A stretch of DNA of 64,000 nt. Source: Micromonospora terminaliae (GTDB taxonomy: Bacteria; Actinomycetota; Actinomycetes; Mycobacteriales; Micromonosporaceae). The DNA lies in the NCBI RefSeq assembly GCF_009671205.1, contig NZ_CP045309.1, forward strand, positions 5,350,001-5,414,000, in the 5' to 3' direction. Under the pieces are notes generated by a model. That model was given only the letters and a program-made list of their open reading frames with translations, was not told where the DNA came from and did not search any database. The position numbers and the translations under genes are program-made. Of this stretch, positions 49,257 through 58,344 are shown in pieces (position 1 is the first letter of the stretch; every line of letters starts with the position of its first letter).

Positions 49257-50429
49257 TCAGAGCAGCTCGACGATGGTGGCGTTGGCCATGCCGCCGCCCT
49301 CGCACATGGTCTGGAGGCCGTAGCGGATCCCGTTGTCGCGCATGTGCTGGAGCATCGTGGTCATGATCCGGGCGCCGGAGCCGCCGAGCGGGTGGCCGAG
49401 CGCGATCGCCCCGCCGCGCGGGTTCAGCCGCTCCGGGTCGGCCTCGGTCTCCGCCAGCCAGGCCAGCGGCACCGGGGCGAACGCCTCGTTCACCTCGTAC
49501 ACCCCGATCTCCTCGATGCCCAGCCCCGCGCGGCGCAGCGCCTTCGCGGTGGCCGGGATGGGGGCCGTGAGCATGGTGACCGGGTCGTCGGCCGCGACCA
49601 CGGCGGTGTGCACCCGGGCCAGCGGGCGCAGGCCGTGCCGGCTGGCCCACTCGCTGGTGGTGACCGCGAGCGCCGCGGCCCCGTCGGAGATCTGCGACGC
49701 GGAGCCGGCGGTGACCACGCCGTCGGCCCTGAACGGGGTGGCCAGCTCGCCGAGCTTGGCCAGCGACGTGTCCCGCCGGATGCCCTCGTCGGCGCTGAAC
49801 TTGCCGCCGTCGGCCAGCGCCACCGGCGCGAGCTCCGGGTCGAACGCCCCGGCGTCCTGCGCGGCGGCCGCCTTCTCGTGGCTGGCCAGCGCGAACTCGT
49901 CGAGCTGGGTACGCGAGAAGCGCCACCGCTGGGCGATCAGCTCGGCGCCGACGCCCTGGTTGAACGGGAGCGGGCTGTCCGCGGCGACGCCCTCGACGCC
50001 GCGGTAGCGCTCGAGGATCGCCGCGCTGAACGGCATCCCGCCGGCCACGCTGGAGCCCATCGGCACCCGCGTCATCGACTCGACGCCGCCGGCCACGACG
50101 AGGTCGGCCTGGCCGGAGAGCACGGTGGCGGCGGCGAAGTGCAGCGCCTGCTGGCTGGACCCGCACTGCCGGTCGAGGGTGGTGCCGGGGACCGACTCGG
50201 GCCAGCCGGCGGCCAGGACGGCGTTGCGTGCCACGTTCCACGACTGCTCGCCGACCTGCGACACGCAGCCCCACACCACGTCGTCGACGTCGCCGGGATC
50301 GATGCCGGTCCGCTCGGCGAGGGCGCGCAGCACGTGCGCCGAGAGGTCGACCGGGTGCACGCCGGCGAGGCTGCCCTTGCGTCGCCCGACCGGGGTCCGT
50401 ACCGCACCGACGATGACCGCGTCACTCAT
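49257..50429 (-). CDS. acetyl-CoA acetyltransferase (thiolase)
   Basis: 390 aa. Nucleophilic C89 in TTLDRQCGSSQQAL, acid/base His in ALGHPLGGSGARIM, and the second catalytic Cys in QTMCEGGGMANATIV near the end. Complete family length. It either makes acetoacetyl-CoA or carries out the last step of beta-oxidation of a specific acyl chain. No other fatty-acid genes are adjacent. Divergent from the small PH-domain gene. Confidence 0.93.
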   Translation of the reverse strand: MSDAVIVGAVRTPVGRRKGSLAGVHPVDLSAHVLRALAERTGIDPGDVDDVVWGCVSQVGEQSWNVARNAVLAAGWPESVPGTTLDRQCGSSQQALHFAAATVLSGQADLVVAGGVESMTRVPMGSSVAGGMPFSAAILERYRGVEGVAADSPLPFNQGVGAELIAQRWRFSRTQLDEFALASHEKAAAAQDAGAFDPELAPVALADGGKFSADEGIRRDTSLAKLGELATPFRADGVVTAGSASQISDGAAALAVTTSEWASRHGLRPLARVHTAVVAADDPVTMLTAPIPATAKALRRAGLGIEEIGVYEVNEAFAPVPLAWLAETEADPERLNPRGGAIALGHPLGGSGARIMTTMLQHMRDNGIRYGLQTMCEGGGMANATIVELL

Positions 50430-50529
50430 GACTACTCCCCGGTAACTTGGCTTGCCCCGATCCTACGTGCTGACCCGGCCGGTCGTCCTCCCCCCGGTCC
50501 GGGGCCCGTCCGGCTGGCATGCTGGGACC

Positions 50530-50964
50530 GTGACTCCACAGTCGTCCCCGGCCCGGCAGTGGCGGGTGCCGCCCCTGCTGCCGGCGGTCAAGGCGCTCGG
50601 CGCGCTCGTGCTGGTCGCGCTGGGCCTGCTCTTCGCGGGCGAGGACCGGATCCAGCTCGTGCTCGCCGGCCTGGCCGCGGCCGCGCTGCTCGGGTGGGCG
50701 CTTCGCGACCTGGTCGCGCCGGTCCGGCTGGCCGCCGACCCGGAGGGGATCACAGTGATCCAGGGCTACGCCCGCCGCCGACGCCTTCCCTGGGCGGCCG
50801 TGGAGGCGATCCGGGTGGAGCGGCGTACGCGGCGCGGGCTCACCGCCGAGACGCTGGAGATCGACGCGGGCGAGTCGCTGCACCTGTTCGGCCGCTACGA
50901 CCTGGACGCGCCGCCCGAGGAGGTCGCCGCCGCGCTGGAGGCCGCCCGCGCCGCCGCGCGCTGA
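50530..50964 (+). CDS. small membrane protein with a bacterial PH domain
   Basis: 144 aa. Two short membrane helices (VKALGALVLVALGLLFAG and QLVLAGLAAAALLGWAL) precede LAADPEGITVIQGYARRRRLPWAAVEAIRVERR, the start of a bPH_6-type domain. GTG six bases after CATGCT, so possibly leaderless. It converges with the rhomboid gene. Confidence 0.72.
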   Translation: MTPQSSPARQWRVPPLLPAVKALGALVLVALGLLFAGEDRIQLVLAGLAAAALLGWALRDLVAPVRLAADPEGITVIQGYARRRRLPWAAVEAIRVERRTRRGLTAETLEIDAGESLHLFGRYDLDAPPEEVAAALEAARAAAR

Positions 50965-50995
50965 GCCCGCCGCGCCCTGAGCCGGCCGCGCCCGG

Positions 50996-51940
50996 TCAGC
51001 CGGTGAGCGTGGCCGTGCGGACGAGGATCAGCCCGAGTAGCGCCACCAGCAGGATCGCCCCGCCGGCGACCTGGAAGGCGGTCCGCCGCATCCGCGGGGC
51101 GTACGCCAGGACCAGGGCCATCAGCGCCCCGACCACCAGCCCGCCGAGGTGCCCGGCCACCGAGATGCCCGGCACGGTGAACGTGAAGATCAGGTTGATC
51201 ACGAGGATCGGCACGATGGCCGAGGTGTCCCGGCCCAGCCGGCGGAGGATCACGAAGATCGCGGCGAACAGGCCGAAGATGGCCGTCGACGCACCGACGG
51301 CGGGCTGGTTGGGGGCGCTGAACAGGTAGACGGCGACGTTTCCGCCGAGCCCCGCGATCAGGTAGAGCGCCAGGAACCGCAGCGGGCCGAGCACCGCCTC
51401 CAGGTTGCGCCCCAGCACCCAGAGCGCCCACATGTTGAGCAGCAGGTGCACCAGGCCGTAGTGCAGGAACATCGCGGTGACCAGCCGGTACCACTGGCCC
51501 TCGGCCACCCCGCCGACGGTGCCGTCGGGGAAGACGGCCTGGCCGAGCACGGCGCCCCAGTTGGTCAGCGGCGTCGAGCCGCCCATGAGGCCGCCGAAAC
51601 CGGACCCACCGGCGGCCGCGTCCCCGCCCCGGTCGGAGGCGATGGACAGCACCATCACCAGGACGTTCAGGGCGATCAGCGTCTTGGTGACGTAGCCCTG
51701 GCGGCCGGCGGCACCGCCCCCGAAGGCGGTACGCGCCGGCCGCACGCTGCGGCGTCCCTCGTTGACGCACTCCGGGCACTGGTGGCCCACCGAGGCGTCC
51801 CGCATGCACTCCGGGCAGATCGGCCGGTCACAGCGGGTGCACCGGACGTACGTCTCCCGATCGGGGTGCCGGTAGCAGACCGGAGTGGTCGGCGCCGGCC
51901 CGCCGGTGGCGTCGCCTGCCTGCCCGGAGCGCTCAGTCAT
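50996..51940 (-). CDS. rhomboid family serine protease with N-terminal zinc finger
   Basis: 314 aa. A B-box-like zinc finger (CYRHP...CTRCDRPICPECMRDASVGHQCPEC, 22-58) precedes six membrane helices. The catalytic dyad is S218 in VGASTAIFG and H264 in VAGHLGG, with the HxxxN loop MFLHYGLVHLLLNMWALW at 157-174. It cleaves membrane proteins within the bilayer. The zinc finger fusion is common in actinobacterial rhomboids. Confidence 0.92.
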   Translation of the reverse strand: MTERSGQAGDATGGPAPTTPVCYRHPDRETYVRCTRCDRPICPECMRDASVGHQCPECVNEGRRSVRPARTAFGGGAAGRQGYVTKTLIALNVLVMVLSIASDRGGDAAAGGSGFGGLMGGSTPLTNWGAVLGQAVFPDGTVGGVAEGQWYRLVTAMFLHYGLVHLLLNMWALWVLGRNLEAVLGPLRFLALYLIAGLGGNVAVYLFSAPNQPAVGASTAIFGLFAAIFVILRRLGRDTSAIVPILVINLIFTFTVPGISVAGHLGGLVVGALMALVLAYAPRMRRTAFQVAGGAILLVALLGLILVRTATLTG

Positions 51941-51965
51941 GCGAGCAAAGGTACCCGCGCGACGC

Positions 51966-52496
51966 TCAGGCCGGCTTGCGCTCGATCTCGACGCGCTCGA
52001 TGACCACGTCCTGGAGCGGCCGGTCGCTCGGGCCGGTCGGGGTGTTGGCGATCGAATCCACGACCTTCGCCGACTGCTCGTCCGCGACCTGACCGAAGAT
52101 GGTGTGCCGGTTGTTCAGGTGCGGCGTCGGGCCCACCGTGATGAAGAACTGCGAGCCGTTGGTGCCCGGCCCGGCGTTCGCCATCGCGAGCAGGTAGGGC
52201 CGGTCGAAGCGCAGCTCCGGGTGGAACTCGTCCGCGAACTTGTAGCCCGGGCCACCGCGACCGGTGCCGGTCGGGTCGCCCATCTGGACCATGAATCCGC
52301 TGATCACGCGGTGCGAGATGGTGCCGTCGTAGTACGGCCCGCTGCCCGGCTGGCCGGTACGCGGGTCGATGTACTCCCGGGTGCCCTCGGCCAGCTCGAC
52401 GAAGTTGCGGACGGTCTTCGGCGCGTGGTTCGGGAAGAGCTCCAGCCGGATCGGGCCAGCGTTGGTGTGCAAGGTGGCGTAGACAGCCTCGGCCAC
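51966..52496 (-). CDS. cyclophilin-type peptidyl-prolyl cis-trans isomerase
   Basis: 176 aa, cytosolic single-domain cyclophilin with HRVISGFMVQMGDPTGTGRGGPGYKFADE, LLAMANAGPGTNGSQFFITVGPTPHLNNRHTIFGQV and the FPNHAPKTVRNFVELAEG opening. All active-site positions (R in HRV, F, Q in SQFF, H in RHTIFG) are present. It speeds proline isomerisation in folding proteins. Confidence 0.94.
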   Translation of the reverse strand: MAEAVYATLHTNAGPIRLELFPNHAPKTVRNFVELAEGTREYIDPRTGQPGSGPYYDGTISHRVISGFMVQMGDPTGTGRGGPGYKFADEFHPELRFDRPYLLAMANAGPGTNGSQFFITVGPTPHLNNRHTIFGQVADEQSAKVVDSIANTPTGPSDRPLQDVVIERVEIERKPA

Positions 52497-52613
52497 GGGT
52501 ACTCCTCACTCGTTGGTCAGTTCCATGCGGATCCTCCCATGTGCCCGATCTGGCCATGCGGAGGCATCCGAAGGTGGAGGATGACGGAGGAACAACTCCC
52601 AGGAGGTGGGACC

Positions 52614-53384
52614 GTGTTTGGAATCGGGCGGCGCAAGACCCAGGGGCAGCTCGCGAGGGCGGAGCTGAACCAGGGCATCGGTCACCTGAGGCAGGCCGCC
52701 ACGCACGCGGCGAAGGGTGCCGGCGCCACGGTCGGCCCGCGCGTCCAGGCAGCCCGGGGCGCTGTCGGGCCCACCGCGATCGTCGTCCGGGACCGGGCGT
52801 CGAGCGGTGTGGCATCGACGGTCGCCGCGCTCGCGCCGCTGCTCATGACGATGCGCAACGCCCAGGCCGAGGCCGCCGGCAAGGCCCTGACCGGTCGGAA
52901 GGCCGCCGCCGCCAAGCAGGCCGCGATGAGCAAGAAGGTGAAGGCGAAGAACATGAAGGCCGCGAAGAAGAAGCAGAAGAGGTCGCGCGGCATGACGACC
53001 GGCCTGCTGGTCGCCGGGACCGTCGCCGGCCTGGCCGGCGCGATGGCCATGCGGCGCCGCCGCGAGCAGCAGGAATGGGCCGAGTACGACCCGACCGGCA
53101 AGCTGGAGCCGATGCGGGAGGACGTGGACACCATCGTGGTGGAGACCCCGGACGCGACCGCGAAGGTCACCCAGGCCGGCCCGACCGGCGCCGGCAGTTC
53201 GGCGGTGGCCGGCAGCGGCAGCGCCTCGACCGCCACGTCGAGCAGCCAGCCGGTGATCCAGCCGACCGACAAGGTTCCCTCGGTCGCCGAGGGTGCCCGG
53301 GACGTTTCCGGCCGCCCGGCGGACGACGTCACCAAGGCCACGCAGAACGGCCGGAGCACCGCCAAGTCCAGCGGTCGCCGCTGA
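52614..53384 (+). CDS. basic single-pass membrane protein of unknown function
   Basis: 256 aa from the GTG at 52614 with AGGAGG seven bases upstream. An Ala-rich helical N-terminus (GHLRQAATHAAKGAGATVGPRVQAARGAV) leads to a Lys-rich stretch (KKVKAKNMKAAKKKQKRSRG). One membrane helix follows (MTTGLLVAGTVAGLAGAMAM) with an RRRR stop, and the tail is acidic and disordered. Resembles actinobacterial proteins kept next to cyclophilin genes; role unknown. Confidence 0.65.
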   Translation: MFGIGRRKTQGQLARAELNQGIGHLRQAATHAAKGAGATVGPRVQAARGAVGPTAIVVRDRASSGVASTVAALAPLLMTMRNAQAEAAGKALTGRKAAAAKQAAMSKKVKAKNMKAAKKKQKRSRGMTTGLLVAGTVAGLAGAMAMRRRREQQEWAEYDPTGKLEPMREDVDTIVVETPDATAKVTQAGPTGAGSSAVAGSGSASTATSSSQPVIQPTDKVPSVAEGARDVSGRPADDVTKATQNGRSTAKSSGRR

Positions 53385-53397
53385 CCCGACGGTCACC

Positions 53398-53444
53398 GGA
53401 AAGCGCCGGCGCGCGGGGGTACGCCCCACGCGGCCGGCGCTTCC
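53398..53444. terminator. terminator between convergent genes
   Basis: AAGCGCCGGC (53401-53410) and GCCGGCGCTT (53433-53442) form a perfect 10-bp stem between the basic membrane protein and corA. Confidence 0.8.
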
Positions 53445-53453
53445 GTCTGCGGG

Positions 53454-54602
53454 TCAGAGCCAGCCGTTGCGGCGGAACAGCCGGTAGAGCGTGAACGACG
53501 AGATGAGCATCAGCGCCCACACGCCCGGGTAGCCGTACGTCCAGCCGAGCTCCGGCATGTACTTGAAGTTCATGCCGTAGATGCCCGCGATGGCGGTCCA
53601 CACCGCACCGATCGCGGCCCAGGCCGCGATCTTGCGCATGTCGTTGTTCTGGTCGACGGTGACCTGGGCCAGCCGCGCCTGGAGGATGGAGTTGAGCAGG
53701 TCGTCGTAGGAGTTCACCTGCTCGACGGTGCGGCTGAGGTGGTCCTGCACGTCCCGGAAGTAGCGCCGCACCTCCTGCGGCACCTCCCGGTTGACCTGCG
53801 AGGTGAGGGTGAGCAGCGGGCGCTGCAACGGCACCACGGCCCGCTTGAACTCCACCAGCTCCCGCTTCATCTGGTAGATCCGCTGGATCCGCCCGCTGCC
53901 CTGCCGGTCGAAGACGTCCGCCTCCAGCACGTCGAGGTCGTCCTCCAGCCGGTCGGCCACCTCCAGGTAGAGGTCGACCACCCGGTCGGTGACCGCGTAC
54001 GCGACGGCCCACGGGCCGTGCTCCAGCAGGTCCCGCTTCGCCTCCAGGTCGGCCCGGACCGGCGACAGCCGGCAGGCGTCCCCGTGCCGGACGCTGATCA
54101 GGAAGTTCGGCCCGATGAAGAGCATCACCTGGCCGGTCTCCACGACCTCGGAGTTCTCCGTCAGCTCGGTGTGCTCGCAGTAGCGGGCGGTGCGCAGCAC
54201 CAGGAACGCGACGTCGCCGAAGCGCTCCAGCTTGGGACGCTGCTGGGCCTTGACCGCGTCCTCCACGGCCAGCTCGTGCAGGCCGAAGGTGGCCGCGATC
54301 GCGGTCATCTCCTCCAGCTCCGGCTCGTGCAGGCCGAGCCAGACGAAGCCGTTCCGCTCCTCGCGGGCGGCGGCCAGGGCCTCGGCGTAGTGCCACTCGC
54401 CGGGCCGGCGCTCGCCGTCGACGTAGAGGCCGCAGTTGACGATCCCGCTCCGTCCGGAGTCGGCCGGCTGGGTCGTACGCGGGGAGCCGTCGGCGTTGAG
54501 GATGCGCGACATGGCGCGTACCGGGGCGGCCCAGGCCCGTGGTCTGGGTGCCCGGTCGCCGTTCTGCCCGGCGCTGCGGTCGCGTGCCACCCGGTCCGTC
54601 AT
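53454..54602 (-). CDS. corA: CorA family magnesium/cobalt transporter
   Basis: 382 aa; ATG at 54602 with GGAGAGGG upstream. A long cytoplasmic funnel domain (GIVNCGLYVDGERRPGEWHYAEAL to LTSQVNREVPQEVRRYF) is followed by two C-terminal membrane helices joined by the IYGMNFKYMPELGW selectivity loop, the GMN signature. Pentameric Mg2+ channel. Upstream 54603-54948 holds no gene. Confidence 0.93.
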   Translation of the reverse strand: MTDRVARDRSAGQNGDRAPRPRAWAAPVRAMSRILNADGSPRTTQPADSGRSGIVNCGLYVDGERRPGEWHYAEALAAAREERNGFVWLGLHEPELEEMTAIAATFGLHELAVEDAVKAQQRPKLERFGDVAFLVLRTARYCEHTELTENSEVVETGQVMLFIGPNFLISVRHGDACRLSPVRADLEAKRDLLEHGPWAVAYAVTDRVVDLYLEVADRLEDDLDVLEADVFDRQGSGRIQRIYQMKRELVEFKRAVVPLQRPLLTLTSQVNREVPQEVRRYFRDVQDHLSRTVEQVNSYDDLLNSILQARLAQVTVDQNNDMRKIAAWAAIGAVWTAIAGIYGMNFKYMPELGWTYGYPGVWALMLISSFTLYRLFRRNGWL

Positions 54603-54948
54603 CTCGCCCCCTCTCCACGAAGCTGCGGCTTGCAGGTTACGCCGATCGGGACGGGGTGCAGCGCCGGCGAGCACGGGGCGGGCGGCCCGGTGCGACCCGC
54701 GTCACGTCGCCGCGAGGCGGGTGACGGCGCCGGGCGGGCCGGCCGCGTCAGGGGGGTGAGGGGCGACACGGCCCACCCGGCACCCATTGGGGGCGGGAGT
54801 TGTGCTGTGCGCGCCGGCGGCCCGGACGGGGCGGCGCGTGGCCTACCCGGTCGGCGGACCGGCCACCGAGGAGAGGTGAGCGGCGCTCGCAGCATTGTGG
54901 GCCGCCGGCCGGCTCAGCGGGAGAGCCGGACCGGCCGGTAACGCCATT
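54603..54948. other. gene-free intergenic stretch upstream of corA
   Basis: About 350 bp of very G+C-rich DNA with no coding frame I would defend and no clear operator. It must contain the corA promoter, but no -10 box stands out. Confidence 0.5.
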
Positions 54949-54966
54949 CTGTCGGAAACCCGACAG
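54949..54966 (-). terminator. small terminator hairpin of the aminotransferase gene
   Basis: CTGTCGG-aaac-CCGACAG, a perfect 7-bp stem lying four bases beyond the stop codon. Confidence 0.6.
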
Positions 54967-54970
54967 ACAG

Positions 54971-56065
54971 CTAGCCTCGGACGGCCGCCATCGCCTCGGC
55001 CAGCCGCCGGACACCCTCGTCGATGCGGTCGGCCGTCACCGCGGAGAAGGCCAGCCGGAGCGCGTGGCGGCCGCCGTCGATCATGAAGTCGCTGCCCTTG
55101 ACCACCGCGACGCCACGCTCGGCCGCCGCCGGGGCGAGCCGGTCGACGTCCACGTCCTCGGGCAGCTCGACCCAGAGGAAGTAGCCGCCGTCCGGCTCCA
55201 CGAACCGCGCCTCGGGGATGTGCCGGCGCAGCGACTCGGCCAGCACCACGGCGCGCTCGCCGAGCGCGCTCCGCACCGTGTGGATCGACCGCTCGATCTC
55301 ACCGGAGACGCAGAACTGGTGCACGATCGCCTCGGAGACCATGCCGGGCGAGATGTAGAGGCTGGTGGCCCGCTTGGCGATCGTCGCGATCACGTCCGCG
55401 GGGCCGACCAGGTAACCGACGCGGACGCCCGGGCAGACCGTCTTCGTGAAGCTGGAGGCGTGCACCACGACGCCCCGGCTGTCCATCGACAGCATCGAGG
55501 GCAGCGGCTCGCCCCGGAAGCGGATGTCCGCGTACGGGTCGTCCTCGAAGATCGTGAAGCCGTACTCGGCGGCCAGGTCGAGCAGCTCGCGACGCTTCTC
55601 CAGGGAGAGGGTCACGCCGGCCGGGTTCTGGTAGTTCGGGATGACGTGGGCCAGCCGGGGCCGGACCCCCGACTCCAGCAGCTTGCGCAGCTCGGCCGTG
55701 TCCAGACCGTCGGGCTGGATCGTCACGCCGTGGATCTCGCCGCCCATCTGCTGGAGGTTGAGCAGCGTCCGGTCGTACGTCGGGCGCTCGACGACCACCG
55801 CGTCGCCCCGGCGCACCAGGTGGTCGAAGAGGAACGCGTCGGCCTGGAGCGAGCCGTTGGTGATCAGCACCTGGTCGGCCTCGACGCCGTGCTTCTCCGC
55901 GATCCACTTCCGCAGGGGCGGGTAGCCGACAGAGGTGCCGTACGCCGTGATCCCGGCGGGGTCGGCGTCGAAGGCGCGGACGGCGGCGGCCTTGAGCCCC
56001 TCGACATCGACGATGTCCAACGAGGGAGCGCCACGGGCGAAGGAGATCAGCTGCTCGGCGGTCAT
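54971..56065 (-). CDS. PLP-dependent aminotransferase (class I/II, 2-aminoadipate/MocR-like)
   Basis: 364 aa; ATG at 56065. ISFARGAPSLDIVD, YGTSVGYPPLRKWIAEKHGV, VIPNYQNPAGVTLSLEKRRELL, IFEDDPYADIRF and the PLP-lysine segment SSFTKTVCPGVRVGYL mark fold-type I enzymes related to LysN/2-aminoadipate transaminases. No N-terminal GntR domain is fused, so it is an enzyme and not a MocR regulator. The substrate is uncertain. Confidence 0.88.
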   Translation of the reverse strand: MTAEQLISFARGAPSLDIVDVEGLKAAAVRAFDADPAGITAYGTSVGYPPLRKWIAEKHGVEADQVLITNGSLQADAFLFDHLVRRGDAVVVERPTYDRTLLNLQQMGGEIHGVTIQPDGLDTAELRKLLESGVRPRLAHVIPNYQNPAGVTLSLEKRRELLDLAAEYGFTIFEDDPYADIRFRGEPLPSMLSMDSRGVVVHASSFTKTVCPGVRVGYLVGPADVIATIAKRATSLYISPGMVSEAIVHQFCVSGEIERSIHTVRSALGERAVVLAESLRRHIPEARFVEPDGGYFLWVELPEDVDVDRLAPAAAERGVAVVKGSDFMIDGGRHALRLAFSAVTADRIDEGVRRLAEAMAAVRG

Positions 56066-56266
56066 GCGCACGAGCCTAGGGCCTGGCCCGGCGGGTCCGA
56101 CCGCCATACACGCGAAGTTCAACATGCGGGCAGAACTCGGTGGGCCGGGCGTACCGTTCCGGCCGCCGCACTTGTTGTCGGCTCACCCCACCGGCCAATA
56201 TGGTGCGGTCCGGGCGACAGGGACCGCCGGCCGCCCGTCGACGCCAGAGAAGGTGGTGGGTAGCAG

Positions 56267-57082
56267 GTGTCGGACGACATCGACCGGCTCGACGATCAGG
56301 CCTTCGCGCGGTGGTTGGCCGGCCATGCCGGCAGCGCGTTGACCGCGTTGCGGGCCAGCCAGGGCTTCGCCGACCCGCGGGCGCTCAAGGACGCCGGCGA
56401 CCGCGCCTCGCACGAGCTGATGCTGGCGGCGCTGGCCCGCTACCGGCCGGCCGACGAGGTGCTCTCCGAGGAGCAGGCGGACTCCCGGCAGGACTTCTCC
56501 ACCGGCGACCGGCCGGCCCGGCTCGACGCCGACCGGGTCTGGATCATCGACCCCCTGGACGGCACCCGCGAGTTCTCCGAGGAGGGCCGCACCGACTGGG
56601 CCGTCCACGTGGCCCTCTGGGAACGCTCGGCCGGCCCGGACGGCGGGCTGACCGCCGGCGCCGTCGGCATGCCGGCGCGGACCGGCGCGGACGGCGACCC
56701 GCTGGTCCTGGGAACGAGCGAGCCCACCGCTCCGGCGGCCGACGGCCCGCTGCGGATCGCGGTGAGCCGCAGCCGGCCGCCCGCGTTCGTCCCCCAGCTG
56801 ATCGAGGAGCTGGGCGCGGAGGCGGTGCCGATGGGCTCCGCGGGCGTCAAGGTGTGCGCGGTGGTGACCGGCCAGGCCGACGCGTACGTGCACGCCGGAG
56901 GGCAGTACGAGTGGGACTCCGCCGCCCCGGTGGCCGTCGCGCTCGGTGCGGGGATGCACGCGTCCCGCATCGACGGTTCGCCGCTGCGTTACAACGCCGC
57001 CAACCCGCGCCTGCCCGACCTGCTCGTCTGCCGGCCCGAGCATGCCGAGCAGCTGCTGAAGGCCATCGACCGGTTCCTGTGA
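56267..57082 (+). CDS. cysQ: inositol monophosphatase family, CysQ-type 3'(2'),5'-bisphosphate nucleotidase
   Basis: 271 aa. Metal-binding motifs: LSEEQADS, WIIDPLDGTREFSEEGRTDWAVHVALW (DPLDGT) and GGQYEWDSAAPVAVAL near the end. CysQ removes the PAP left by sulfotransfer from PAPS. The nearby sulfotransferase genes (59.3-62.5 kb) would produce this PAP, so the linkage may be functional. Confidence 0.85.
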   Translation: MSDDIDRLDDQAFARWLAGHAGSALTALRASQGFADPRALKDAGDRASHELMLAALARYRPADEVLSEEQADSRQDFSTGDRPARLDADRVWIIDPLDGTREFSEEGRTDWAVHVALWERSAGPDGGLTAGAVGMPARTGADGDPLVLGTSEPTAPAADGPLRIAVSRSRPPAFVPQLIEELGAEAVPMGSAGVKVCAVVTGQADAYVHAGGQYEWDSAAPVAVALGAGMHASRIDGSPLRYNAANPRLPDLLVCRPEHAEQLLKAIDRFL

Positions 57083-57182
57083 GACCGGTCGCCGCACCGA
57101 CCCGCCGCCTGGCTCGTTGCACGTCGAGGTGGCGCCGGCGCCGAGCCGGGAAGCAGCTGACACGCCGATCCAGAGGAGGGTC

Positions 57183-58334
57183 ATGGGACCCGGCCCGTCA
57201 ATCGCCCCCGTTCTCGACCCGTACCCGGCCCCGGCTCCGCCGCCGGGCCGGCGGCCCCGCCGCCTGTTCCGGCGCGGCTGGCTCGTCGCCATCACCGCGG
57301 CCGTCGTCCTGCTCAGCACGACGGTTGCCATCGCGGTCACCCGGGATGACGAGCCCGCCCGGCAGGCCGCACCGGGGGGGCCGGGGAGCAACGCACCGGA
57401 GCCCGGCCCGGCCGCGTCCCTGCCGGCCGCCACGCCGGGCGGTGTGACGGGGCTCGGCGCGAATCCGAGCCTCGGACCCAGCGCGTCGCCGTCCGCGACT
57501 CCCGGCGGGGGCTTCCGGCCCTTCCCCGCGCCGCGGACCACTCTGCCCGGAGCGAGCATCCACCTGCTCGGCGGCGAGAGCTTCAGCGCCGGGCTCGCCC
57601 GGTCCGACCGCGCCTACGGGCCGCTGCGGATGGTCCGGGTGTTCTACCCGGGTCTGCCGCCCGCCTGGCCGGGCAGCCGCGCCGACGTCGTCAACCGGAC
57701 GGTGGTGGTCTCCTTCAAGGCGCCGCCCGGCGAGGTCTCGGCCGGCAAGCACGACGCCCGGCTGGCGAAGTGGTTCGCCTCGATCCCGCGTGACCACGAC
57801 GTCTACTGGTCGTACTTCCACGAGCCGGAGAACGACGTGGAGGACGGCAACTACACCACCGCCCAGTTCCGCGCCGCCTGGCGCCGGGTGGCCGGCCTCG
57901 CCGACCGCGCCCGGAACCCGCGGCTGCGGGCCACCCTGATCCTGATGTGCTGGACGCTGAACCCGAACTCGGGGCGGAACTTCAACGACTACTACCCGGG
58001 CGGCGACGTCGTCGACGTGCTCGGCTGGGACTGCTACAACAGCGGCGGCAAGTACAACCGCTACACCGAGCCGGCCAAGGTCTTCGGACCGATGATCAGC
58101 AAGTCGAAGGCGCTCGGCAAGCCGTGGGGCCTCGCCGAGACCGGCAGCGTACGGATCGCCGGGGACAGCGGAGCCGGACGCGCCGCCTGGATCCGCTCGA
58201 TGAGCACCTACCTGAACGGCCAGCGACCGCTCTGGGTGGCGTACTACGACTACCAGGTGTCCGGCGGAGACTTCCGGCTCACCGACACACCCAGCAAGGA
58301 CGCCTGGCGCGCCTGGTGCTCGGCGCCGAGCTGA
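57183..58334 (+). CDS. glycoside hydrolase family 26-like enzyme, membrane-anchored
   Basis: 383 aa; ATG at 57183 with AGAGGAGGG. A cytosolic Pro-rich start is followed by one membrane helix (WLVAITAAVVLLSTTVAIAV, 33-52) and a disordered Pro/Ser linker (60-120). The extracellular TIM-barrel domain has acid/base E214 in YWSYFHEPEND and nucleophile E319 in PWGLAETGS, the GH26 pattern. It probably cuts a beta-mannan-like or beta-glucan chain. Adjacent polysaccharide genes suggest it trims that polymer. Confidence 0.8.
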   Translation: MGPGPSIAPVLDPYPAPAPPPGRRPRRLFRRGWLVAITAAVVLLSTTVAIAVTRDDEPARQAAPGGPGSNAPEPGPAASLPAATPGGVTGLGANPSLGPSASPSATPGGGFRPFPAPRTTLPGASIHLLGGESFSAGLARSDRAYGPLRMVRVFYPGLPPAWPGSRADVVNRTVVVSFKAPPGEVSAGKHDARLAKWFASIPRDHDVYWSYFHEPENDVEDGNYTTAQFRAAWRRVAGLADRARNPRLRATLILMCWTLNPNSGRNFNDYYPGGDVVDVLGWDCYNSGGKYNRYTEPAKVFGPMISKSKALGKPWGLAETGSVRIAGDSGAGRAAWIRSMSTYLNGQRPLWVAYYDYQVSGGDFRLTDTPSKDAWRAWCSAPS

Positions 58335-58344
58335 CCGGTCCGGC